A stretch of 64,000 nucleotides of DNA, from NCBI GenBank assembly GCA_946902985.2, contig OX336388.2:1499678545-1499742544 (forward strand), in the 5' to 3' direction. The DNA is from Meconema thalassinum (Eukaryota > Arthropoda > Insecta > Orthoptera > Tettigoniidae). Positions 19,752-32,317 of the stretch are shown here, one piece after another. The stretch's first letter is position 1. Every line of letters begins with the position of its first letter. Under the pieces are notes generated by a model. That model ran no database searches and had not been told where the DNA came from. It worked only from the letters and a program-made list of their open reading frames with translations. The translations under genes and the position numbers were made by a program.

Positions 19752-20581
19752 TATCGAGGGAGTTTATGGAGGAAGAAAGTAGAACTATCTGACTCGGCAA
19801 GTAGGGATTAGTGAAGATCAGATAAAGGGAGACGAAGATAGAGAGGAGGAAGTAGCAGATTGCAATGTGTACCTGTCCGGTATAAAACGAGGTAGGGCTG
19901 TACAGTATATCAAGAGAACTTTAGAATGTAACATAGTTTCTGCAGGACGAATAGAATACATAGTGTTATCACTCATCCATCGAGTTCATGTGCGCCCCGC
20001 TCTTGGCGAGCGCTAGCGGCGCAGACCCCCAACACTACATAGTTAGCTGTTCAAAAATGGAATACATCCCGGCCTAAAAAAAACCTCTTTGCGAAGGCCC
20101 TGGTTACGGTCATTACAGCTCATTGCTTGTTTCGACTTATGAATATTACTTTCAAAGAGTTATTATTAATATTCTCAGTCCCCATGTAGAAATATCTTTT
20201 AAAACCCTCCGTTAGTCACGAATGGGTCAGTTTTAATATCAAGCTAACAGTTCAAAGTTATGATCATATTGTCAAGGGACATAATTACACCATACCTTCA
20301 TAAGCATTTTTCTTGGAGTTGTGGAATGACTAGCCTAAAAATAACTCTACACGTGTAACTCTAGTCATGTGGGATTGCCGATTGGTAACCCCAGGGCGCT
20401 CAATGATGTAACATGCAGTCAGTGAGTCGTCGGTGAGTTGCAGGTATGCTGATATAGCGATTATACACACACATTATACACATACACCCAAATACAGTAC
20501 ATGGACTTTATAACCACGATATCACAGCCCTAAAATAAGCGGCAACAAAACAACTCAAATGAAGTAAATTACTCACCAAAA
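19752..20581. other. no supported gene; possible 3' flank of the P-element-like unit
   Basis: I see GC-rich patches (19995-20025, GCGCCCCGC ... GCGAGCGCTAGCGGCGC), but no convincing terminal inverted repeat matching the other side of the transposase gene. Confidence 0.35.
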
Positions 20582-21914
20582 CTAGCTTGAGGCCACTTTC
20601 GATAGTTTAAGAGTAGACTTAGCAGATTTCCGAGCTTGAAGATCTCTGCAGATTTCTCTCGCTCTGAAAAAGAATCGGCACTTTAAATAGTGGTAGACTA
20701 GTTTAGGAATAATGTCCACAGTATGTTCAATACAACAGCCAGCCCCTGATGGCACAACTGAAATTGTCTCAATTGAATCAAGACACTCGTAAAAAATGTC
20801 ACCCCACATCGACCTAGATGAGCTCAGTTTCTCATTGATTTTCCTTTCAGGCTGGAAAAGAATGTCACACACACTTTTGGAGGGACGTATTAAAAACTTC
20901 GTGCCACTATCGGATCCGTAATCTTTTATTTCTGTAAGAGCTGAAAAACGACTTTCACTTTCGTCATGGAGAGAACGGATACAGGATAAACACTTAATAC
21001 ATTTCAAGGATTGCCTAACAACATACTCGGCCACATGATAAACTAAACACTTTTCAATCGAAGCATTGGGAACTGGGTACAACTCCGTCACAGCACTTTC
21101 CCAATCTTCAGTATTTAAACAATCTTGATCTTTGCTTTTTATGGAAGTTTCCACTGACTTCTTTACAGTCTCGTTGCGCACTTTCACATTTCGGGCCAAC
21201 ATTCGCATTTGGTTTACAAAGGACGTTAGTACTAATTCCCTTTTCGGCTCGCAGTTTCCTCCAGAGTCAGGAACGTAGATACATTGTAGTAAATGTAAAT
21301 GAAGAAAATCTATCGTGGATGGATGGTCATCCGAACTGAGTGAACGCATGATTCCAAAGTGTCGCTCCAAAGGATCCTGAGTGAGTTTTCCTGTCAGTAC
21401 ATAAGCATATCCTCTTTCCCAGGGCCATTCACTCATCTCTAATGTACTTTGAATAGTTACCATTAAGGATTCCATAGTCCTAGACGAGGCAAACGTGTTG
21501 TCTGTAGATTTTAGAATTTGAAGACAATTTTGGAGAGTTCTGTGGGATGATAAGTTTTTATAAAGAGCCTTACAAGGTATGAATGCATTGAGTCCATCAG
21601 AAACATTGTTCAAGCCACTTGTAAATGCCTCAGTGTCCTCACTGCCTACAAATCCTGTCAGTCCCATTTCTCGATAAAATCGTGGACCTTTGGCGACACT
21701 ATCGCTCAACAATTGAAATGCGAGCCTGGCATTCATTCTTTGAAAGGAGGAGGGATCTAAATGATCTGTTGTCAGCTTGGGGCAAGCTCGAAGTCCTGTG
21801 TACCCAGAAAGATCTTCCTTAAACAGTTCCCTATGAAAGCTCAATTTGATTTTATTTCCATTGTACGATAGTTCTACTTTATCGTGGAAAAAGTTTCTTA
21901 TACATTTTAATATA

Positions 21915-22878
21915 TGAGTCGTCTAGTATCAAAACCGGCCAAGTCACAAAATTTACGAAAATGAGTTAAGATTATCAATTTGAAGTAGAATTATAGCACT
22001 ATCAGGCGAAACAAGAATATGCTTCAAAATCGTCCATGTCTTCATGTTACAGAGCACTGAATTCTTGGTCGTGCAACAAAATGGGCCATGTCATGCAGGC
22101 AATGCTTTCAAAACCGGCCATGTCAAAGAACGAGTAACAATCTTCATGTCGCAGCATTATTGTTTGGAATCTTGCGTTGTTAGATTATGCAAGAATGTGA
22201 TAATATCAGTAGGCAACATTGTTCCTGTATACTCTTCGATGTCATAAAAATTTATATTTTTTTAGTTTGCAACACTGACTTCCTTATTCGCGGGCTTCTT
22301 ACCGCATTGGCGCGAAAGCAATCGTATATCCTGTGTGCTCGTCTTTTGTCATTATTGTGTAGTGTAACGTGTATATTGTTCCTATTTTAATAAGTGACTC
22401 ATTTTCTTTTACTGTGTTCAAGATCTAAGTGAACTACTAACTTTTAATGATATAATACCTATTTTGTATTCTCCTCAGCTTTCTGATGTTCATCTTCATA
22501 TATTACTATCCAATTTAAGCAGAATGCTTTCGTTTTTATTGCAATAAAGACAGGTGATTACAATGTCAATTTATTTTAATTTAATTGCCTTTTTCTTCAC
22601 TGGAGTTTGGAATTTAAAAAGAAAAGTTTTACAAAAAAGACTAAAATTATACCAAATTGCAACAAAAACGGCCTAGTCAAAATTAATATTAGCAAAAAAG
22701 CTGGGTTCATTATGAATCAGATTTCTCAAAATAGCAGAACTTAAATATTAAACCATTACGGATATAACTATGCAATAAAATCTTTTGTGACCACCATTGC
22801 TTTGTCTCTAGAGGTTTTTCATCCATACTGAAAAATATGCCTTCAGTGACTTGGCCGGTTTTGATACTAGACGACTCA
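21915..22878. mobile_element. TA-flanked MITE inside the P-element transposase
   Basis: Inverted ends of about 33 bp (TGAGTCGTCTAGTATCAAAA and its complement, continuing CCGGCCAAGTCAC) are flanked by TA (21913-21914, 22879-22880). Removing the insert and one TA rejoins the transposase frame across DFEH and LKCIRNFF, which confirms the boundaries. The motif AAAACCGGCCA(A/T)GTCA from the end is repeated inside near 22026, 22078, 22110 and 22664 with variations. There is no transposase ORF of its own. Confidence 0.85.
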
Positions 22879-23134
22879 TATGCTCAAAATCTGAAAAAGC
22901 CCAGATCTTCCGTTTCACATCTGCTGGATTCAGAATATAGCATTGCGCTTGATTTTTCTTCCCACTAATTCCTAAAGATTTCCAGGCTTTTTTATTTGAC
23001 TGACTACCGTCACACGTGAAACCTACCACTCTAGCCCCAGCCGCCTCTAGCTGCATTATAACCTGTATTAGAATTTTAGCAAGGATATATCCTGGAATTG
23101 AATTTCTGCTTGCATAAATGGCTATGCATAAAAA

Positions 23135-23234
23135 CTAATGCATGATTTACCATCTGATTTCTTTGACAATCTGGGGTGAGTTCACCTAAATCGACTAAGC
23201 CATCTACTTTCAGTGAAGAACCATTAAATTGAAT
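23135..23234 (-). repeat. 100-bp direct repeat, original copy (in catalytic core)
   Basis: It is identical to 23845-23944. Here it is in its proper place: the minus-strand frame runs from IFDEVKL into QFNGSSLKVDGLVDLG, as in P-element transposases. Confidence 0.9.
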
Positions 23235-23844
23235 CTCTTCTCTTAGCTTAACCTCATCGAATATAACTATCCCATACCGTTCTCATCCATTTCATCCTTG
23301 AAATAATTGGAAATAGCACTTATACAATGGGGATTTACTCCAAGTCCTTTGAGAGTTTCCTCAAATGGTTTCTGAGGGAAGAGGTAACAGGTTATGCCGC
23401 AGACAGTGTCTGTATCCTTTAGGTGATTTTATTCTAAGTAATAAACTCTCTAAATGAAAATCACTACTGTATCTCATACCATGGGGAGATTTTACTTGGC
23501 ATTTCTTTAACATAGTGTTTATAATAATTTTTTGCTTTTTGCTAAGAAACTTACAATCTTTAAATTGCATTTCCGTGTTGTTAATCTGTCTCTGTAGGAC
23601 ATTAATCTTAACCTTGGCTGAGGACAGATTACATTTTGCTCGCATTAAATTACAATTTGCATTCTTTAGTCGCCTTTTGAGAGACAATATTGTATTTTCG
23701 GCATCAGTAAGAGAACTAGGTTAGCCCTGAATCTGACTACTACTAGGATGACTTTGAACGTCACCGCTTACTGTTGGAATAATTGTTTCACTCACATTGT
23801 GATTCTTGTTTCTTGTCCCCTTGATGCTGCCTTCATTCCGTATC

Positions 23845-23944
23845 CTAATGCATGATTTACCATCTGATTTCTTTGACAATCTGGGGTGAGTTCACCTAAA
23901 TCGACTAAGCCATCTACTTTCAGTGAAGAACCATTAAATTGAAT
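23845..23944 (-). repeat. 100-bp direct repeat, misplaced copy (after THAP domain)
   Basis: This exact duplicate of 23135-23234 lies 710 bp upstream in gene orientation, fused after the THAP region. It is out of context for the family and creates stops. Both copies are bounded by CTAATG and GAAT. Confidence 0.9.
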
Positions 23945-24539
23945 TGTTTCAGTGCAGCCTTTCGTGATTTTACCTCAGTGGATAGATATTTCGGTAAATT
24001 TGGAAAAATGTGAGGTACTGATCCTGGTTTTAATTTCCACTTGACACGAGGTTCCACTTTCTCACCATTCACTACAAAACAGTCCGCCTTTATAATTGAA
24101 TCTTCCGAAAAATGCACGTCACAGATCCTACTTTTGGTCGACAATTGCTTATCTTTCCACGGAATAACTCTCGCCCATTTCGCAAACAAATTTGTTTCTT
24201 TTGGCGGTGTGAAAACATGTCTACCATCAGCTTTCCTTCCATAACCAGATTTACATCCAGGAGCAAAGCAGTACAACATTTTCCCGAAACAGCAGAAAAT
24301 TTAGTTGTTTGCATACTCAAAGCACTACACAGACATTCTTAAACTATTATAAAGAAACAAATTCCCTCGCATAATATAACTTCCTGCGCACAGGATATTA
24401 CAGTCGACTGACCTCGAGGGCTACTTGTCACACGTGCGTAAGGTTCGGCGCGACTTCCGCGCCACGCACTGTCTGGACCATGAATTACAATGCTTAAGGA
24501 GCGGAGTGACACTGTTTATTTCTATTCGTCATTTTTTCT

Positions 24540-24830
24540 GTGAGGTATGTAAATGAAAGAATAATGTGGATAGATTTGGAAATTTCTGCAACTCGAGTCA
24601 GGATTGTTTCAGTGCAGGCTCTGTGTGAAGGGGTGAGCCAGGATGGAGTAGACATATTGTATGTGACACTGAGTGATGTGGTAGTGAGAGTTAACAATAA
24701 AGGTAGTGTATTCCTAATGGGGGATTTCAATGTTAGGATAGGAAATAGAACTGAGTGGAATGAGAAGGGAATGGGTAAGTGGGGTGAGGATAGGGAAGTG
24801 AACACAAATGGGAAATGTTAGCATGAAATT
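24540..24830 (+). pseudogene. LINE endonuclease fragment
   Basis: The + strand encodes ERIMWIDLEISATRVRIVSV, followed later by FLMGDFNVRIGNRTEWNEKG. The GDFN motif is the metal/substrate motif of apurinic-like LINE endonucleases. RT and the catalytic SDH motif are not present; the frame stops at 24821. It is an isolated internal piece. Confidence 0.8.
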
Positions 24831-26117
<1,287 letters not shown>

Positions 26118-26215
26118 CATCTTCAGGGCTTCCAGCGATTTACTTTTATTTACTTTTTTCGGAATTCATTTACTTTTTTTCTTTTTGCCTATCGCTGCTG
26201 TGCAATTATTATTTA

Positions 26216-26516
26216 TACCTTGTGCCGCGCTAGCAATTGTGCCTTCTCTGCCGCGTGTGCAGCGTGCTCTAGTTATAAATCAAGAAAGAGATTCTCCAGC
26301 CGGACTAAGGTTTTTGAACCTCTTCGGACCATGCCGCGCCATCTTCCGGCCGGCTGTAGAATAGAGCTCGCGATCCTCGTTCAGATGGCATTGCGTTTAC
26401 CGTGCCGTGACGAGTCGTGTTGTGTTTACACCGAGCGCTGTATTTGTTGTTGCACACGGAAAAGCGTGGTTTTGTGAGGTGGAAAGTGTGGGCGGCAAGT
26501 GCATTATCAACTCGGT
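26216..26516 (+). promoter_or_regulatory. CpG-rich block with TATA-like box and splice-donor-like end
   Basis: It is markedly richer in CG dinucleotides than its surroundings. It contains TTATAAAT at 26272 and ends CTCGGTAAGTACTT (26511-26524), a strong donor consensus. It lies 90 bp inside the left TIR, so it may be a transposon promoter and first exon. No convincing protein is encoded. Confidence 0.4.
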
Positions 26517-26744
26517 AAGTACTTAACTTAAGTGATACCTATTAGTGATTCATGTTTAGGACCAAAGACTTATGTTTAGGAAGATATGCTTCCTGTCGGT
26601 GAACAATCTAAGCCTGGGTCAAGATTAGGCCTACATTGCATGGGAATTCGCTTTAGTTGTTTAAATGTGGCGTTAGATACCATTTATTTTATAACACATC
26701 TTTGTGGTTTACTGTGATTCAAAGGGCTTTTTGAGTATATGTTC

Positions 26745-27600
26745 GTTCTGCTTTCTAAGTATTGTAGTTGTAGAGGTGGGGGAGAAGAGGGGTCATTATT
26801 TTGCTTTCTGTAAGAGCAACATTGTTGTGGCAATACGTAGTGATGCTTTGTGCACTTCGAATTTCTTAGTACAACACTACTCGGTACCTTAAATTACAGT
26901 ATTCTCGAAGGGACACTTAGTCGGGTTTTATCCTATTTTCTAAGCATTGTAGGGTTGGAGTTGGGGAAGAGGGCGGGGGTGGGAGGAGTCACCAGTTCGT
27001 TTTCTGAGAGAGAAATCCTGTTGGTGTAATATGTACTAAATATGGTTTGATTAAATTAATGTGGGGAAATTCTATCTAAAATTATATTATATTCTTGTAA
27101 GGGACACTTGGTCGGGTTTTAACCTGTTTTCTTAGCGTTGTCGCGTTTAGCAGAGGAGGGGGTCATTGGTTCGTTTTCTGTTGGAAAAATAATGGTGTGG
27201 CAATACGTACTAGCGATGCTTTGTGAAGTTGAAATTTCTTAGGAGAAGTATTATACTATCTAAAGTTAATATTCCATTGTCGTAACAAACACTAAAGATT
27301 GAATTCTTACCTGTTTTCTAAGTATTGTTGGAGGTGGGGAGGGGAGGGGTCGTTGTTTCGCTATCTGTGAGAGAAAAAATAGTGTGGCAATAATGCGGTA
27401 CAAACTATCCATGCTTTGTGTAATTTCTTAAAGAAAGTGTTCCCTAAAGTGTTAGTATTCTGGTAAGGAACATCGGGCCGGATTTTAACCTGTTTTCTGA
27501 GCATTGTAGCTTTGGAGGTGGGGGAATGGACGGATCGTTGGTTCGTTTTGGTGCGGATGCCTTGTGTAGTTTGAATATGTCTAGGGTAGTACTATTTACA
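26745..27600. repeat. five tandem ~187-bp repeats
   Basis: A unit beginning TCTAAG(T/C)ATTGTAG ... GGAGG(T/G)GGGG and containing GGTTCGTTTTCTG and GTGGCAATACGTACTA(G) recurs at 26753, 26938, 27129, 27318 and 27497, with spacings of 185, 191, 189 and 179 bp. Each unit carries a G-rich block and a GGGACACTTGGTCGGGTTTT-like segment. Units diverge by roughly a quarter. Non-coding. Confidence 0.82.
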
Positions 27601-28098
27601 TTTTCTTCTTCTTCTTTCGAATAACCCATTTGGAGGGTACGATGAATCAACGTTGTATTCAATTGTATTCAATTTCCGTTGTTTCCAAATTTCTTTCATC
27701 CTTTTAGAGTGACGATCTTTCTCCTCCTGAGTCCACTTTCTGCCAGTTGTTTGTTTCTTCCTTTCTTGAAATTTTGCGTTTTGAATAGCTTCTCTGAAGA
27801 GTTATCTGTTTGCTATTGTTTCTGTCTGAATTTTGGAGTTTGTCAAATCTTTGTCAATTTCAATGAACCATGTGGGTTTGGATTTGTAACTAGTCAGTAA
27901 GTTGAAGATCTGTTTAGTTAGTCTACTATTTTCCATTCTATAGATGTGCCCAAAAAACTGTAATCTTCTCTTTCTCATTACATCAGTTAATTTTTCACAT
28001 TTCAAATATAACTCTCTATTTGGTCGTAACCTATATTCTGCGTTATCATTCCGTTTAGCTCCCAGTATTTTTCTCAGAATTCGTCTTTCAGTGTTCTC

Positions 28099-28726
28099 TT
28101 TCTTCTTTCTCTTTACATCATTCCCACTCCTATGTGGGGTCGATGTTTCTGACAGCTCTCCTCCATTTAGCCCGGTCATGCACATCCTCTTCTGACAACT
28201 GTTTTTCTCTGAGGTTCTCCTGTACACAATCCATCCATCTTCGTTTAGGTCTGCCTCGCATTCTCACTCCCTGTATTTGCATGTCTAGCATCTTCCTCCC
28301 CACGTAGGATTCCTCCCTTCTTCTCACATGCCCGTACCATTGAAGTCGCTTTTCTTGTCTCTTCTTAGATATTTCCACAACATTCAATGTTCCTCTTATT
28401 TTGACATTTTCCACTCTATCACGCTTAGTCACTCCACTCATCCACCTGAGCATTTTAATTTCTGTGACGTCAAGCCTGTGTGTGTGCGTTTTGCGTGCAG
28501 GCCATGTTTCAGAGCCATACAGCAATGCAGGTCTTACGACAGTTTTATATATTTTCCCCTTAACCTTAGGCTTGATCCTGTGCTCACAGAGCACTCCTGA
28601 CATTTTCCTCCAATTCATCCATCCTACCTGAATCCTGTGTGACACTTCCAGATCCAGATTTCCATCTCCAGTCACCACTGAACCCAGGTATTTGAACTCA
28701 TCCACTCTATTTAACATTTCAGTCTT
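28099..28726 (-). mobile_element. 5'-truncated LINE nested in the family 1 LINE
   Basis: The minus strand is open for about 195 codons: NRVDEFKYLGSVVTGDGNLD, then LLYGSETWPARKTH, then RLQWYGHVRRREESYVGR and GRPKRRWMDCVQENLREK, ending NIDPT-stop near 28130. The 13-bp flanks TTTCAGTGTTCTC (28086-28098) and TTTCAGTCTTCTC (28727-28739) are a TSD with one mismatch. The long open frame suggests a fairly recent insertion. Confidence 0.88.
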
Positions 28727-29497
28727 CTCTAATTTGTCTAAATCACCAAATCTTGTTAATTTAAGTGTTTCTGCTGCATACAGAGTTTCAGGTCTGACTA
28801 CTGTTTGATAATGCCTTAATTTAGTGTTCCAGGATAAGCTTTTTTTATTATATATATCTTTTGTCATATGAAAACACCTTTGTAATTTATGCATACGCAT
28901 TTCTATTGCCGTCTTCTCCTGTGAGTCATTCATTATCCACTCTCCTAGGTATTTAAAGGAATTTGTTTTACATACTGAACTGTCATGAATTGTGATACTT
29001 TTGGGGGCATCGGTGATGTTTGTCATGAACTTAGTTTTTTCAAATGATATTTGTAGTCCGACTTTGGCTGCCTGTTTTTGCAACTCTCTAATTTGTTCTT
29101 GGGCAGTATCCAGTGAGTCAGTAAGTAATGCAATGTCATCCGCAAAAGCTAAACAATCTACAGTGATTTATTTTTGGATGTCTTCCTAGTTGAACGCCTT
29201 TAGTATTGATGGCTTTCCTCCACTCTCGAATTACCTTTTCCAATGCACAATTGAAAAGCAGAGGTGGCAGACCATCTCCTTGTCTCACACCTGACTTTAT
29301 TTTGAAAGTTCCCCTCTAAATTTAACTTTGGAAGTTGTGTTCATTAGTGTTGTTTGAATTTTTCAGTTGTCTTGTTATCAAGTCCAAATTCCTTCAGAAT
29401 GTTAATAAGTGCCTTTCTGTCAATGGAGTCATAGGCTTTTTTTAAATCCCCAAAAGTAACTACATATTTCACGTTCCTGATTTTCCTCATGTCTAAT

Positions 29498-29830
29498 GAA
29501 AATGAAAATCCACAGCCTGCTTCCAGTCTCCGACCGGGTCAGGAATGGAATGAATGAAGCCCCCATCTGGCGGCGAGGATATGAACTGTGCCGGCTGCCG
29601 AGGCCTGACGCACTCCTCTGGGGCAATGATTAAATGAATGACAGATGAAATGAAATGATAGTGGAGAGTGTTGCTGGAATGAAATTTTGACAGGGAAAAC
29701 CGGAGTACCCGGAGAAAAACCTGTCTGCCTCCGTTTTGTCCAGCACAGATCTCACATGGAGTGACCGGGATTTGAACCACGGACCCAGCGGTGAGAGGCC
29801 GGCGTGCTGCCACCTTAGCCACGGAGGCTT
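29498..29830 (-). mobile_element. SINE family B, full length (333 bp)
   Basis: The minus strand begins GCCTCCGTGGCTAAGGTGG (A box TGGCTAAGGTGG), has B box GGTTCAAATCC, and ends GTGGATTTTCATTTTCA. A perfect 12-bp TSD, CTCATGTCTAAT, lies at 29486-29497 and 29831-29842. It interrupts the RT of the family 1 LINE. Its sibling is at 45161-45490. Confidence 0.94.
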
Positions 29831-30824
29831 CTCATGTCTAATATGTTCTTTAAATTTAGTATTTGCTCCATACATGATCGTCCCTTCCTAAATCCTGCCT
29901 GATACTCTCCCAATTGTGGGTCGAGTATTTTTTCTGCTCTTTTTAAAAGTACTTTGGATAAGATCTTATAGGTCACTAGCAGGAGGGAGATTCCCCTGTA
30001 ATTGTTAGGATCTGTTTTCTTCCCTTTCTTATGTAGTGGATGTATCAAAGCAGATGTCCATTCTGATGGTAAACTGCGTGTTTTCCTATGTCATTTATGA
30101 TTTCCGTTAAACATAGGATCATGTTGTCACTCGAGTATTTCCATAATTCAGCAACTAGACTATCTTCTCCAGATGCTTTGTTATTTTTAAGTTCGTTTAT
30201 AATTTCTTTAATTTCATTTGTTGTTGGTGGTTTTGAGTCTGAAGGAATGGGGAGTATATTATCAAAATTGAATGTCTCCTTTGGTGGAGTTAGGAGTTCT
30301 TCAAAATATTCCGCAAGTATTCTGCAATTTTCAGCGTTATTATGCAGTTTTCTGAGTCTTTGGATCTGTGAAAAGTAAGCTTCGTGGGGTATACTTCCTT
30401 AAACTACTTCTGAAAGTTTTGTAGAAGTCCTTTATATTGTGCTGTCTGAAGTCCGATTCTATTAATGGTAATTGGTCTTTCATATGTTGCACTTTTACCC
30501 TTTTGAGTATAACGTTTGAATGTGTGTTTTTCCCCTCAGTTTTTCCATACCTTTTAACAAGGCGCCTTATTGTTTATCCAAGAATTGTGCATAAATGTAG
30601 GTATATATTTTTTTGTTTTAAATAGACAGTGTATTTTGCATACCACGCCGTTCAAATATTTGTTTATGTATGTACAGTGTATATACAGTAATTAAGAAAT
30701 GTTTCAACTAGCTATGAACAAAAATATGCAGCTACCGGTATTTTAAATCTTTGAAACAACTATTAATATGACCGCGGTAAGCTGTAATGGGTCAATTTTG
30801 TAATTTATAATTTGTCCAGTATGG

Positions 30825-31024
30825 TGCTATCGCGATTGTAAGTAATGTGTCACCCTCGCTACTTCAAACGCGTGTGACTCTCAAACAGTAAGAGGTACAA
30901 AATAATGTTAAGAACTAAAGTTGGAGATCTTGCTAAGATGTGTTCCTTGGATTCAGAGAACTTTTTTGTGCCTCTTAACATGTACAAGCGTTTGAAGTAG
31001 CGAGGGTATCCCATTACTTATGAT
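30825..31024. repeat. foldback repeat (~200 bp)
   Basis: The segments ACCCTCGCTACTTCAAACGC (30851-30870) and GCGTTTGAAGTAGCGAGGGT (about 30988-31007) are inverted copies. Homology extends outward to AGTAATG and inward to AAGAGG(T/C)ACAAAA. It is a probable MITE; flanks show no clear TSD. Confidence 0.68.
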
Positions 31025-31253
31025 CGCAACAGTACTTATGGCCTTATGACGGGTAACGGTAACATGCGTTTCTCTACTAAAGGTCTTTGCACTGCGTCGT
31101 TACCTCGAGGGAAGCTCATATTTGAAGTTTTGCTTGTTTACTTTTCTTTACTTTTTCTTTGAAAAAATATTTACTTTTATCCACTATAAAAAAACGGAAT
31201 ATTTACTTTTTGTACTTTTTTTGCTGCCGTATCTCGCTGGTGCCCTGCATCTT

Positions 31254-32310
31254 GTACGCGATGTTCCGGTTTGTTGTTGCGAGCAAATTCGGTAATTATT
31301 TAGTGTACAATAGGTGGATCATTTTTCCCCTTAAGGAAAAAATTCTGCATATTTTATAACATAAGACCATCAGTGTCGTCTTATATCGTAAGCTTGGCCA
31401 ACTTATCCTCATAATTTTGATGTTCAAAGATAACTTCGCTTTTTATAGCTTATCGCTACTCTTACCAGGTATTTTATAAAGTGTTGGTTATCGGCGATTT
31501 GTAAAGTAGATGTCCCCTCCTCCACTTTGACTGAATTAGAAGGTGTTGCCTTCACAGCGACTTGAGTAAAAGGTGCTTCCTTCATGGCGACACAAGAAAA
31601 GAGATGAGTCATTCCTCTGGACCGAACTAGGGTATCCTGAGAAATAACCCTCCAAATCATGAAGACATCTCATTTGCACTAAAAAAAATTATGGCACATG
31701 TTCAGTCTTCTATGTAGTTATAAAAGAATATTTAGTTTTCAAGATTTGGTGCATAATTTTTCATAGTTATCCATATTTTAACTTCTCTTAATAGCCCAGT
31801 AATATTAAGTTTTGACCGGAAGAAAATACCGTTGAGCTAAAAATTTGCTGAGCTGCTCCAAATAGTGTCCTGAACAACATACTAATAGTCCCGGAAGTTC
31901 CCATGTGCGCGTCATGGTTTTTTTTTATCCTGTCATCCTAGAATCAGTCTGAAGTGCCAAATCATCTAGAAAAGCCTGCCTGGCGATTTGTTGTGATACC
32001 TTATACGGTTATACTATCGAAGTGAGTCACCAGAAAGCCAGTGCCATAGGTGCACCCTTGGGAAATCCCTGAGAGAAGACTTCCTATGCATCAGCACGAC
32101 ATAGTCCAGTATTTCTTTGCCCCCTCTTGGAATAGTTTCATGCGATCTGTAGACAAGTGTGGTTCTTTCCGAACCTTATGAACAAGTGTAGAGGCAGTCC
32201 CCTTCTTTAGCTTCGGTGCCTCTGTCCACAGCTCTATTTACACTGCCTTAAGCTTTGCGACAGAGGAATGCTGACAAATCGGTCAGCAAACTTGCATAGT
32301 TACGTGACAC
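31254..32310. other. SMG1 intron: no supported feature
   Basis: AT-rich, no domain recognisable. The minus-strand ORF at 31424-31660 has nothing diagnostic. Confidence 0.4.
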
Positions 32311-32317
32311 CAGCCTA

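Larger units (their letters stand above)
20582..24279 (-). pseudogene. P-element / THAP9-like transposase gene, broken
   Basis: Minus-strand order: THAP zinc finger (23920-24279; CFAPGC, then W35-like WARV, then ICDVHF, giving C2CH); coiled coil and conserved block (23361-23687; LSKKQKIII, RYSSDFHLESLLLRI, LPLPS); catalytic-core start (23135-23290; IFDEVKL, VDGLVDLGELTP); RNase H-like block with TCDGSQSNKKAWKSLG (22883-23056); and a long C-terminal ORF of 420 codons (20582-21844) with YVLTGKLTQDPLERHFGIMR. These are the P-element/THAP9 family signatures. Breaks: several frameshifts, a 964-bp MITE (21915-22878) and a misplaced duplication (23845-23944). The C-terminal half is surprisingly open. 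Confidence 0.93.
27604..30440 (-). mobile_element. LINE (family 1), nearly complete RT half, with nested LINE and SINE
   Basis: On the minus strand, from 30440 down: RT N-terminal region (IPSDSKPPTTNEIKEII ... NNKASGED), then HPLHKKGKKTDPNNYRGISL and GEYQAGFRKGRSC (29815-30048). A SINE follows (29498-29830). Next comes the RT core with FADDIALL near 29140, FKYLGEWIM, and a C-terminus (FFGHIYRMENSRLTKQI, about 27900-28080) split by a second LINE (28099-28726). It ends in a (GAA)n tail at 27604. Frame breaks are many. The catalytic FADD is kept. Same family as 8980-10150 and 61640-63770. Confidence 0.88.
26118..31253. mobile_element. 5.1-kb TIR-bounded composite in the SMG1 intron
   Basis: The left end is CAGGGCTTCCAGCGA (26124) and the reverse-complemented right end is CAGGGCACCAGCGA (ending 31247). 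They are flanked by CATCTT on both sides (26118-26123, 31248-31253). Repeated TTTACTTTT phrases follow each end. The CAGGG start recalls hAT elements, but the flank matches over 6 bp, not 8. The interior holds a CpG-rich block, five 187-bp repeats, two nested LINEs, a SINE and a small foldback. No transposase of its own is recognisable. I infer a DNA transposon later loaded with retroelements. Confidence 0.55.

Noticed and set aside
26220..26477. ORF in the CpG-rich block as a host gene first exon
   Set aside because: Cys-rich translation looks like chance in GC-rich DNA, and the block lies inside TIRs, so a host gene is not supported.
26745..27600. CRISPR-like array
   Set aside because: Units are 187 bp, diverged, without short identical repeats and unique spacers, and the genome is eukaryotic.
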